Source of the DNA: an uncultured Lachnospira sp.
GTDB lineage: Bacteria > Bacillota > Clostridia > Lachnospirales > Lachnospiraceae
Length of the DNA stretch: 64,000 nt
Direction: 5' to 3'
Assembly (NCBI GenBank): GCA_946186125.1
Contig: CAMHLZ010000004.1
Location: 1 to 64,000 of the forward strand
The notes under the pieces were generated by a model. It ran no database searches and was not told where the DNA came from. It saw only the letters and a program-made list of their open reading frames with translations. The number at the start of each line of letters is the position of its first letter. Position 1 is the stretch's first letter. Below are positions 40,098-48,801 of this stretch, one piece after another. The position numbers were made by a program, and so were the translations under genes.

Positions 40098-41714
40098 CTA
40101 GCCCCAGTCGTCATTAAGCCAGTTACGCAGCAGCAATGCTGTTGCTTCCGGATTCTCATCAACAAACCTCTCAATAGCTTTTCTGGTCTCAGATTTATCA
40201 TTCAAATCAATATCTTCAACAGTTTCCTGTGCCTCTTTTGTAGTAGCAAGTAATTCTTCCACTGACAATTCCGGCTCCTGCTCTACAATCTCTACCGGTC
40301 TTGTACTTCTGTATACTACAATCGCAAGTAACAGTAATATAATACCTGCAAGAATATATGGTATATAATCAGCAAATGTCTTTACATTATCTACCGAATC
40401 AACAAATTGTGGAACCTGATATCCGACAATGGTAATATTGTCTTTATCAAATCCGGTCGCATCTGACACAAGATTATATATATTATCAGGAATTTCGATT
40501 TCAACATTGTCTGCATTTGCTGACTTGAATTCCTCCCATGTAGTACCGTCAAGTAATCCCGCTTTTTTTACTACATCTTCTTCGTAAATGTTATAAGAAC
40601 TAACTACAATCGATACCCTCGATTTTGTATAATCAATTTTTCCTCTTTCATTTGTCGTGTTTGACACTATCTGGTTAACTGCATACTCATATTTTTTCAA
40701 CGAATATGTGCTGGTCGAACTTGAAGAATCCTGAAGCTCATATGTTATATCTTCATCATTTGTATCCGTTCCCGGGATTCCTCCTGATGCCGTACCGCCT
40801 GTCTCATCTACTTCATACGATGACGTATACGGCCCCTGCTCCCTGTCACCTGTATTATATGTAACCTCCGTTGAACTTACCGTATCAAAATTCATGTCCA
40901 GATAAGGTGATACTTCAACAGTCTGATATAACTCAGCCGCATCAAATAATTTCTTTATATTTGATGTTACAATATCCATTGCTGCCTGGCGCATCTCACT
41001 CTTAGATGTACCTGAATAGTCGTCCGCATCATAATCCGTTCCACGGAACAACATATTTCCATTCGAATCTATAATAGTAACATTGCTGGTAGAATCATTT
41101 CCTACAGCAGTTGCAACCCACTGTGCTATATTTTCTGCTTTAGAACTTCCTATATCTTCTTTTAATTTTAAAATAATACTAACCGATGTATCTTCCTGCT
41201 CTTCAAGTACACTCAATGTAGTTTCCGGAACTTTTATGCTTACTTTAGCAATCTTTATATAATCCTGACTCTCTAAAGCTGATTTTAATTTACTTTCAAT
41301 GTATGCCCAATACTTTTTCTGCTTATCAGCTTCTGTAGAACTGAAACCGCCACCGAGCGCATCATTTAACGAATAATCTTCAATAGAATAGCCATCCGCC
41401 CCTATGCCGGCAGTAGCAATAGCCATCTCTGCATCAACTTTTTTCTCTTTTAAAACCTTTACTACAAACGTGTCAGACATAGTGTAATCAGTTATTCCCG
41501 CATCATTAAGACAGGTTTTGACCTCCGATGCGGTGGTTGCCGAATCACATGTCAGCAATGTTACATACTCCGGTCTTGTAAGCACATATGCCAGTACCGC
41601 TATAAAAACAATCACTGCAAGTACAATGCTAATCATTAGTGTCCTCTGTCGTCTATTGTACTTATTCCAAAATTCCACTGCCTTTTCCTGTACTGCTTTT
41701 ACTCTTTCATTCAT
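40098..41714 (-). CDS. fliF: Flagellar MS-ring protein FliF
   Basis: Two TM ends with ring-building motifs (YIKIAKVSIKVPETTLSVLEEQEDTSVSIILKL). Confidence 0.96.
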   Translation of the reverse strand: MNERVKAVQEKAVEFWNKYNRRQRTLMISIVLAVIVFIAVLAYVLTRPEYVTLLTCDSATTASEVKTCLNDAGITDYTMSDTFVVKVLKEKKVDAEMAIATAGIGADGYSIEDYSLNDALGGGFSSTEADKQKKYWAYIESKLKSALESQDYIKIAKVSIKVPETTLSVLEEQEDTSVSIILKLKEDIGSSKAENIAQWVATAVGNDSTSNVTIIDSNGNMLFRGTDYDADDYSGTSKSEMRQAAMDIVTSNIKKLFDAAELYQTVEVSPYLDMNFDTVSSTEVTYNTGDREQGPYTSSYEVDETGGTASGGIPGTDTNDEDITYELQDSSSSTSTYSLKKYEYAVNQIVSNTTNERGKIDYTKSRVSIVVSSYNIYEEDVVKKAGLLDGTTWEEFKSANADNVEIEIPDNIYNLVSDATGFDKDNITIVGYQVPQFVDSVDNVKTFADYIPYILAGIILLLLAIVVYRSTRPVEIVEQEPELSVEELLATTKEAQETVEDIDLNDKSETRKAIERFVDENPEATALLLRNWLNDDWG

Positions 41715-41744
41715 GGAACTGCTTCTCCCTACGTATATTTGTTA

Positions 41745-42074
41745 CTAAATTTGAATATTCATTATTTCCTTATAAGCCTCAAGAAATTTATTCTTAACAG
41801 CTACCGTATACTGCAATGACAGTGCCGCTTTCTGCTGTGCTATAGCAAGGTCATGTGCATTATTTGAATATCCCATAGCAAAATTAAGCTGTTCTGCCTC
41901 TGCAGCATTTGATAAATTATTTGTATCATTTACCATGTTCATTGCTGCGTCAAGCACAGAAGAAAACGCTCCCTCGTTTTTCTTTTTTCCTGCATTTTCT
42001 ATATTAGCTGACAATTCTTTCTCAATAGCTTTTGAAGCAATGTTACGAACTGCCATCATATCTAATCCCGCCAC
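41745..42074 (-). CDS. fliE: Flagellar hook-basal body protein FliE
   Basis: QLNFAMGYSNNAHDLAIAQQKAALSLQYTVAVKNKFLEAYKEIMNIQI. Confidence 0.95.
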   Translation of the reverse strand: MAGLDMMAVRNIASKAIEKELSANIENAGKKKNEGAFSSVLDAAMNMVNDTNNLSNAAEAEQLNFAMGYSNNAHDLAIAQQKAALSLQYTVAVKNKFLEAYKEIMNIQI

Positions 42075-42097
42075 TTATTTTTCTCCTTTCAGTTACA

Positions 42098-42535
42098 TCA
42101 GTTTCCCAGATTCAATCCTGAAGTTGCCATAGCTTTACTTGCATTAAAAGCTGTAACATTGGCTTCATAAGAACGTGAAGCTGAAATCAAGTTAGTCATC
42201 TCAGTCACAGTATTCACATTTGGATACAATACATATCCATTCTCATCCGCATCCGGGTGAGACGGATCATAAACCTTCTTCATAGCCGTGCTTGTATCAT
42301 TCACAATAGAAGTCACCTTTACTCCATGACCTATTCTTCCAATCGTGGTCTGCAATATACCATCAAATCCTGAAGATCTCTTTTCCTGAAACATTACTGT
42401 CTTACGTACATACGGCTTTCCATCAGCCGTTCTTGTAGTATCTATATTAGCCAGATTCTGAGAAATTGTATCACTTCTTAATCTCTGTGCCGTCATACCT
42501 GACGCACTTATATCAAAACTAGTAAATAAACCCAT
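42098..42535 (-). CDS. flgC: Flagellar rod protein FlgC
   Basis: FDISASGMTAQRLRSDTISQNLANIDTTRTADGKPYVRKTVMFQE. Confidence 0.97.
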   Translation of the reverse strand: MGLFTSFDISASGMTAQRLRSDTISQNLANIDTTRTADGKPYVRKTVMFQEKRSSGFDGILQTTIGRIGHGVKVTSIVNDTSTAMKKVYDPSHPDADENGYVLYPNVNTVTEMTNLISASRSYEANVTAFNASKAMATSGLNLGN

Positions 42536-42568
42536 ATATACACCAATCCTTTCGTACCATCCCTAATA

Positions 42569-42994
42569 CTACTCCATTGCTTTTTTTATCATATCGAAAT
42601 CATTACTGATGCTCTTCATAAGAGCCTGATACATAAGCTGATTTGATGCCAGCTCAACATTTTCCGTGTCTACGTCCACATTATTACCATCAAGTCTGTA
42701 TGACAGATATGCCATATCAGTATAGGTAGTAGCATTAATGCTGCCTAATTCTATATCAGATACTCTCTTTTGAAGTGTAGATGTATCTGCCCCTGCAAGC
42801 TCTGCCTGAAGATATCCCTGAAACGAAACATCTTTTCTCTTATAGTTAGGCGTATCAGCATTTGCAATATTATTAGACAATATGTCATTTCTTGTCCAAC
42901 TCGCATCTGCTGCTTTATCTAAAACATTAACATAATTATATATGCTTGTATTTATCAAAACTGTCTCCTCCTTCACACTTTTGATTAATCGCAC
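42569..42994 (-). CDS. flgB: Flagellar rod protein FlgB
   Basis: LDKAADASWTRNDILSNNIANADTPNYKRKDVSFQ; start may be internal to the ORF start. Confidence 0.95.
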   Translation of the reverse strand: MRLIKSVKEETVLINTSIYNYVNVLDKAADASWTRNDILSNNIANADTPNYKRKDVSFQGYLQAELAGADTSTLQKRVSDIELGSINATTYTDMAYLSYRLDGNNVDVDTENVELASNQLMYQALMKSISNDFDMIKKAME

Positions 42995-43017
42995 AATTCA
43001 CGCAATTCTACTTCTTT

Positions 43018-43046
43018 ATTATAAGTGTGATAGCACAAAATGGCAA
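43018..43046 (-). promoter_or_regulatory. Sigma-A type promoter of the flgB (fla/che) operon
   Basis: Minus strand TTGCCA - 17 bp - TATAAT (plus tggcaa 43041-43046, attata 43018-43023). Confidence 0.8.
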
Positions 43047-43071
43047 GCACATTTTTCAAATATGAAACATG

Positions 43072-43116
43072 AAAAAACTGCCACGTATGATAAATCTTTA
43101 ACATATAGGCAGTTTT
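43072..43116 (-). terminator. Terminator after codY
   Basis: Stem AAAACTGCC/GGCAGTTTT with minus-strand T run GGCAGTTTTTT. Confidence 0.8.
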
Positions 43117-43133
43117 GTCGTTGATAATATCGT

Positions 43134-43895
43134 TTATTTTATGATGTCGAATACTGTATCATTTAATATCTTAATGTATGTTCCCTTCATTCCTGATGAA
43201 TGTGTCACTATCACTCCGGCACTTTCTAGTTTTTTTAACGCATTTACTATAATAGATCTTGTAATACCTATTCTGTCAGCAATACGACTCGCAACCAGCG
43301 TGCCCTCAACCCCGTCAAGCTCCTGTATGATATATGCAACAGCCTCTTTTTCAGAAGATGATAATGTACTCAAAGCCGAGTTAACTAAGTTTCGTTTTCT
43401 TGAACACTCAGCATTTTCTTCATCTACTGAACGTATCATTTCAAGACCGACAACTGTAGTTCCATACTCACTGATTATTATATCATCAATTCCGTACTCG
43501 TCTTTATCTTTGTATATAAACAGCGTAGCAAGCCTCTCTCCTGCTATATCAATCGGTGATATAATAGCTTTATATTTTCTGATGTCGTCCCGTGTAAATC
43601 CAAATGTCTCAAGATTAACATTATCTGTCGTAGATAAAACATTTAAAAGTCTTTCGTTAAATGATTTATCAATATGTTTTCCTACTTCATCCTGAATCAG
43701 CTCTGTTATCTCGTCTATCCCTGGTTGTATTCCTACTCCCAACACTTTACCCTTTTTACTAATTACTATTGTGTTTGAACACAATACCTCTCCCAATACA
43801 TCACATATGTCATCAAATATAACCTTCGTTGATGTGTTATTATGCAATAACTTATTTATCTTTCTTGTTTTATCCAACAAATGAACATTACCCAT
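43134..43895 (-). CDS. codY: GTP-sensing global transcriptional repressor CodY
   Basis: C-terminal wHTH LSSSEKEAVAYIIQELDGVEGTLVASRIADRIGITRSIIVNALKKLESAGVIVTHSSGMKGTYIKILND. Confidence 0.96.
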   Translation of the reverse strand: MGNVHLLDKTRKINKLLHNNTSTKVIFDDICDVLGEVLCSNTIVISKKGKVLGVGIQPGIDEITELIQDEVGKHIDKSFNERLLNVLSTTDNVNLETFGFTRDDIRKYKAIISPIDIAGERLATLFIYKDKDEYGIDDIIISEYGTTVVGLEMIRSVDEENAECSRKRNLVNSALSTLSSSEKEAVAYIIQELDGVEGTLVASRIADRIGITRSIIVNALKKLESAGVIVTHSSGMKGTYIKILNDTVFDIIK

Positions 43896-43921
43896 AAGTC
43901 AATAACTTCTCCTAAACTGTT

Positions 43922-46003
43922 TTATGATGATTGGTCTTTTTCGATTTGTTCAAAATATCCGCACTGCTCATCAGAACAAACCGCCTTATTGCCTTTTTGC
44001 AACATATATTTTCCACATCGTGGACATGGTTTTGCCAACGGTTTCTGCCATGACATAAATTCGCACTCCGGATTATTCTCACAGCCAAAATATTTACGTC
44101 CTTTTTTAGTCTTCTTAATAACTATCTCTTTACCACAGGCCGGACACGGTATTCCCGTCTTCTCATAATACGGTTTTGTATTCCTGCAATCCGGGAATCC
44201 CGGACACGCTAAGAACTTTCCATGCGGTCCGTACTTAACAACCATATTTTTCCCACAACTCTCACATATTACATCCGTAACTTCATCGGCAATCTCTATT
44301 TTTTCCAAATCTTTTTCCGCTTTTTCCACTGCCTCAGCCAAATCCGGATAAAAATTCCTTACTATAGTTTTCCATTGTACGCTGCCTTCTTCAACCATAT
44401 CTAACAAAGATTCTACATTAGCCGTAAAACTTGAATCAACGATTGCAGGAAATTCTTTCTTCATTATATCGTTGACTACCTCACCAAGTTCCGTCACATA
44501 CAAATTCTTCTGTTCTTTCACAACATACCTTCTTGCAATAATAGTTGTAATAATAGGCGCATACGTACTCGGTCTTCCAATCCCCTGTTCTTCAAGTGAT
44601 TTTACCAGTGCAGCCTCTGTGAAATGAGCCGGTGGCTGAGTAAAATGCTGCTTACTGTCAAATTCTTCAAAATCAAGCTCGTCATCTTTTTCTATGTTCT
44701 TAATAGTAATTTTATCACCTTTGTCATCGTCTTCATCTGTATATACAGACATAAAACCATCAAAAATCAATTTAGATGCAGATGATGTAAAAATATATTT
44801 TCCGGCTGAAATCTTAACAGACATTGTCTCATACTTTGCATTCTGCATTCTGCTTGCCGTGAATCTTTTCCAAATGAGCTGATATAATCTATACTGGTCT
44901 CTTGATAAATCTTCTTTTACCGTAACAGGAGTAAGTTCTATGTCTGTTGGTCTTATGGCTTCATGAGCATCCTGTATCTTACTGTCAGACTTGTTTGTCT
45001 TAGCTTCACTATTCGCTATATATTCATCACCATATCTGTCCAGAATAAATGTCCTTGCCATCTCCTCTGCCGTATCTGATATTCTCGTAGAATCTGTACG
45101 CAGATAAGATATAAGACCTATAGTACCGCGTCCCTTGACATTAATTCCTTCATACAGCTGCTGCGCAATTCTCATCGTCTTCTGAGTAGAAAAATTCAAT
45201 TGTTTTGATGCTTCCTGCTGCAACGTACTGGTAGTAAAAGGTAATGGAGCTTTTTTTGTTCTTTCCCCCTTTTTCACATCACTTACAACATATTTTTTTC
45301 CTTTAAGCTCAGATAATATCACGTCAAGCTGTTCTTTGTTCTCTATATTGATTCTGCCATCAGCATTACCGTAGAACTTAGAAACAAGTGGTTTCTTACT
45401 TCCCGATACTTTAAGCAGAGCATCCAATGTCCAATATTCAACCGGTATGAATGCATTTATCTCTTCTTCTCTGTCGCAAATCATTCTAAGAGCTACAGAC
45501 TGTACTCTTCCCGCACTCAGACCTCTCTTGACCTTTTGCCATAATAACGGACTTATGGAATATCCAACAAGACGATCGAGCATTCTTCTGGTCTGCTGGG
45601 CATTAACAAGATTCATGTTAATCTCTCTGGGCTGTTTCAAAGATGCTTTCACAGCCGTTTTTGTAATCTCATTAAACGTAATCCTTTTCATATTTTTCGA
45701 CTCAAGCTTCAAGGCTGTAGCAAGATGCCATGATATTGCTTCACCTTCACGATCCGGGTCAGTTGCAAGAAATATTTTATCTGCTTTCTTAACTTCTTTT
45801 CTAAGCTCAGCTAATTTCCCACCTTTTCCACGTATGGTAATATACTTAGGTTCATAATCATTTTCAACATCTATGCCCATTGTGCTCTTAGGCAAATCAC
45901 GAACATGACCATTTGAAGCAACCACATTATAATTGCTTCCCAGAAATTTTTTAATTGTATTTACTTTTGCAGGTGATTCCACAATCACTAAATACTTAGC
46001 CAT
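43922..46003 (-). CDS. topA: DNA topoisomerase I
   Basis: MAKYLVIVESPAKVNTIKKFLGSNYNVVASNGHVRDLPKS; SYLRTDSTRIS; C-terminal Zn fingers. Confidence 0.98.
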   Translation of the reverse strand: MAKYLVIVESPAKVNTIKKFLGSNYNVVASNGHVRDLPKSTMGIDVENDYEPKYITIRGKGGKLAELRKEVKKADKIFLATDPDREGEAISWHLATALKLESKNMKRITFNEITKTAVKASLKQPREINMNLVNAQQTRRMLDRLVGYSISPLLWQKVKRGLSAGRVQSVALRMICDREEEINAFIPVEYWTLDALLKVSGSKKPLVSKFYGNADGRINIENKEQLDVILSELKGKKYVVSDVKKGERTKKAPLPFTTSTLQQEASKQLNFSTQKTMRIAQQLYEGINVKGRGTIGLISYLRTDSTRISDTAEEMARTFILDRYGDEYIANSEAKTNKSDSKIQDAHEAIRPTDIELTPVTVKEDLSRDQYRLYQLIWKRFTASRMQNAKYETMSVKISAGKYIFTSSASKLIFDGFMSVYTDEDDDKGDKITIKNIEKDDELDFEEFDSKQHFTQPPAHFTEAALVKSLEEQGIGRPSTYAPIITTIIARRYVVKEQKNLYVTELGEVVNDIMKKEFPAIVDSSFTANVESLLDMVEEGSVQWKTIVRNFYPDLAEAVEKAEKDLEKIEIADEVTDVICESCGKNMVVKYGPHGKFLACPGFPDCRNTKPYYEKTGIPCPACGKEIVIKKTKKGRKYFGCENNPECEFMSWQKPLAKPCPRCGKYMLQKGNKAVCSDEQCGYFEQIEKDQSS

Positions 46004-46027
46004 AATAATGTCCCCTTTTGAATGTTA

Positions 46028-47137
46028 TTATATATTTTTAATATAGTAATTTTTAGTATATTCTGTTACCAGATTCATCAACTGTAATCGAACAATTAAC
46101 TTTACCACTTTAGCATTTTCATAACCGGTTTCATCTGAAATCATGTCTATGCTTTTTGGTAACAAATCGAGACAACTATACACCACTTGCAAATCTTTTT
46201 CAAGCACATTTTTATTTTTTCTAAAAATTTCATCATTTTTTTTACAATCAACTCCTAATTCATCTAATATATCTTTTACACATGTAACAATACCGGCACC
46301 GCTTTTTATCAGTCTGTTACATCCTATGCTAAGGCTGTCCCCTATCCTTCCGGGAACGGCAAAAACTTCTTTTCCCTGATCCAATGCCGTCTCAACAGTT
46401 ATAAACGTTCCACTTTTTTCCTTAGCTTCCACAACTATAACTATATCGGCAAAAGCACTTATTATTCTGTTTCTCTGTGGAAATCTGTAAGGAAGTGCTT
46501 TACTTCCGACAGGATATTCTGAAATAATACCACCATTTTCGATACTTTTTGTAAATATCTCAATATTTTCTTTTGGATAACATATATCTACTCCACTGCC
46601 TAATATACCGAAAGATTCTCCACTGCCCATAAGTGCACCTTTATGAGCAGCACCATCTATCCCTCTGGCCATGCCGCTGATAATCTGTACACCGTACATT
46701 GATAATTCCTTTGATAATTTCTCTGCAACCGTATATCCGTAATTGCTGCAAATCCTTGCTCCAATGACAGCTGCGGAAGGTTTTTTTTCATCAGGAAGCT
46801 TCCCACGTACATAAAGAGAATACGGAGGATCATATATGTTTTTTAACTTTTCCGGATAATCCTCGCTTTCAATATGTATAAATCTGATATCTTTAGCGGC
46901 TAATTTTGAAAAATCTTCTTTTATACGTGAAATTTCCCTGCTTTTTATTATACAATCTATATCTTTATCATTAAGCTTACTGACCTTTTCTAAATCACAT
47001 CTTCCTGCATAAAATACTTTTTCCGGCATTTTAAACATACTAATTATGTGAGCTGTTTTTTTATTTTCAATTCCCTGTATATTAGTAATCCAATACCAAT
47101 ATTCATCCTTCGTGAGCATACTATAACTTTTCTGCAT
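46028..47137 (-). CDS. dprA: DNA-processing protein DprA
   Basis: AVIGARICSNYGYTVAEKLSKELSMYGVQIISGMARGIDGAAHKGAL. Start moved to MQKSYSML (RBS GGAAAGGAA) because the longer ORF overlaps comM. Confidence 0.95.
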   Translation of the reverse strand: MQKSYSMLTKDEYWYWITNIQGIENKKTAHIISMFKMPEKVFYAGRCDLEKVSKLNDKDIDCIIKSREISRIKEDFSKLAAKDIRFIHIESEDYPEKLKNIYDPPYSLYVRGKLPDEKKPSAAVIGARICSNYGYTVAEKLSKELSMYGVQIISGMARGIDGAAHKGALMGSGESFGILGSGVDICYPKENIEIFTKSIENGGIISEYPVGSKALPYRFPQRNRIISAFADIVIVVEAKEKSGTFITVETALDQGKEVFAVPGRIGDSLSIGCNRLIKSGAGIVTCVKDILDELGVDCKKNDEIFRKNKNVLEKDLQVVYSCLDLLPKSIDMISDETGYENAKVVKLIVRLQLMNLVTEYTKNYYIKNI

Positions 47138-47144
47138 TGTATCT

Positions 47145-48665
47145 TTATTCCTTTCCTGATAATAATCTATATGCAATAGCTTCTTCAATATGCTCTGCAA
47201 GTATATTTTCATTCCCGTCCAGGTCTGCAATAGTTCTTGCAACTTTTAATATTTTAAAATAACCTCTCGATGTAATACCAAGAGTTTCATATGCTTTTTT
47301 TATAAGAAGTTCACCATCTTTTGAAAGTTTACAATATTTTATAATATCTTTTGGTAAAAGCTTAGCGTTATAACTGATACCAATATCTTTATATCTGTAT
47401 TTTTGCCTCTCATATGCCTCTTCAATTCTACTTTTGACATTTTCCGAACTTTCCTCTTTTCTGCCGTCTGTCAGCTCTTCATATGCTATTCTCTGCACAT
47501 CCACGCATATATCAATTCTGTCTCGTATAGCACCGCTTACTCTTGACTGATACTTTCTGACCTCTTCCTCAGTACATCTGCATTTCTCCCTGTCAGGAAA
47601 ATATCCGCATTTACAAGGGTTCATAGCTGCAACAAATAAAAAATCACATTCATATTCATATGTTCCCATACTCCGCGTAATAACTATTTTTTTATCTTCA
47701 AGAGGTTGTCTTAAAGAATCAACCACCTGTGGGGTAAACTCGGGCAGTTCATCTAAAAACAATACACCTTTATGTGCTAATGCCACTTCGCCCGGTTTCG
47801 GATAGGTACCACCTCCCGTCATGCCGGATATAGTAATAGTATGATGTGGCGCCCTGAACGGTCTTCCGCCAACCATACATCCATCCTTTAGCAAACCTGC
47901 TATACTATATATGCTTGTAATATCTAATAATTCTTTTTGGGAAAGTTCGGGCATGATTCCGGTGATTCGCTTTGCAAGCATTGACTTACCGCTTCCCGGC
48001 TGCCCATTCAGAAGTATATTATGATTCCCCGCTACTGAAATCTCTATGGCTCTTTTAGCTAAATCCTGACCATGAATTTCATTTAAATCATATTCACATT
48101 TATCGTATAATAAATTGTTAACCTTAATTTTTCTATCATGTATTTTTCCTGAACATTCATATTCAACTGCCTCTTTTAGAGAATCGACCGGAATAATATT
48201 CATTCCTTCAACATGTGATGCTTCATTATAATTTCCAACCGGTATGACGCAATCCCGAATACCATGTCTCTTTGCTTCAATGACTATAGGCAATATACCG
48301 CTTACGGATCTTATTCTCCCATTCAGACCAAGTTCGCCTATAAACAGACAATCTTTATCATTAGTATCACTAATTAACTCATATGCTTTCAATATTGCTA
48401 TAGCAATCGGCAAATCAAAGTGTACTCCCATCTTTTTAATATCCCCAGGAGAAAGATTCACTACAATTCTGCCGGGTAACAGGTTATATCCTGAGTTCTT
48501 AATAGCAGATCTGACTCTCTCCTTCGCTTCTCTTACTTCAGATGATAACATGCCAACCATACTGAAATACGGCATCCCCTTAGAGCAATCAACCTCAGCA
48601 TTAACTAAGTGTGCCCTCGCACCATCCACAGTGCCTGTAATTACTGTATAAAATATAATAACCAC
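47145..48665 (-). CDS. comM: YifB/ComM-family Mg-chelatase-like AAA+ ATPase
   Basis: NILLNGQPGSGKSMLAKRITGIMPEL; RAPHHTITISGMTGGGTYPKPGEVALAHKGVLFLDELPEF; GTG start. Confidence 0.96.
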   Translation of the reverse strand: MVIIFYTVITGTVDGARAHLVNAEVDCSKGMPYFSMVGMLSSEVREAKERVRSAIKNSGYNLLPGRIVVNLSPGDIKKMGVHFDLPIAIAILKAYELISDTNDKDCLFIGELGLNGRIRSVSGILPIVIEAKRHGIRDCVIPVGNYNEASHVEGMNIIPVDSLKEAVEYECSGKIHDRKIKVNNLLYDKCEYDLNEIHGQDLAKRAIEISVAGNHNILLNGQPGSGKSMLAKRITGIMPELSQKELLDITSIYSIAGLLKDGCMVGGRPFRAPHHTITISGMTGGGTYPKPGEVALAHKGVLFLDELPEFTPQVVDSLRQPLEDKKIVITRSMGTYEYECDFLFVAAMNPCKCGYFPDREKCRCTEEEVRKYQSRVSGAIRDRIDICVDVQRIAYEELTDGRKEESSENVKSRIEEAYERQKYRYKDIGISYNAKLLPKDIIKYCKLSKDGELLIKKAYETLGITSRGYFKILKVARTIADLDGNENILAEHIEEAIAYRLLSGKE

Positions 48666-48699
48666 CTTATTTCTTTTTTATTTCCCCTCTCCTATCACA

Positions 48700-48728
48700 C
48701 TTATACCATTATTTAATAATGGTGTCAA
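48700..48728 (-). promoter_or_regulatory. Promoter of comM-dprA-topA-codY with palindromic spacer
   Basis: Minus strand TTGACA - 17 bp - TATAAG; spacer is CCATTATTAAATAATGG. Confidence 0.8.
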
Positions 48729-48751
48729 GTGACATTAATGACACATTCCTG

Positions 48752-48793
48752 CAAAAAAAATGTTTCGCACCAGTATAAAACTGATGCGAAACA
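48752..48793 (-). terminator. Terminator of the type IV pilus operon
   Basis: Stem TGTTTCGCA(C/T)CAGT ... ACTG(A/G)TGCGAAACA, minus-strand T8 tail. Confidence 0.88.
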
Positions 48794-48801
48794 CTTTAAA
48801 T

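Noticed and set aside
43041-43076. CodY-box-like sequence (ATTTTTCAAATATGAA) upstream of flgB
   Set aside because: Too many mismatches to AATTTTCWGAAAATT to call; expected by chance in AT-rich DNA.
47138-47242. Extended N-terminus of dprA overlapping the comM 3' end
   Set aside because: An internal ATG with a good RBS just after the comM stop gives the normal DprA start; the overlap is probably an ORF-caller artefact.
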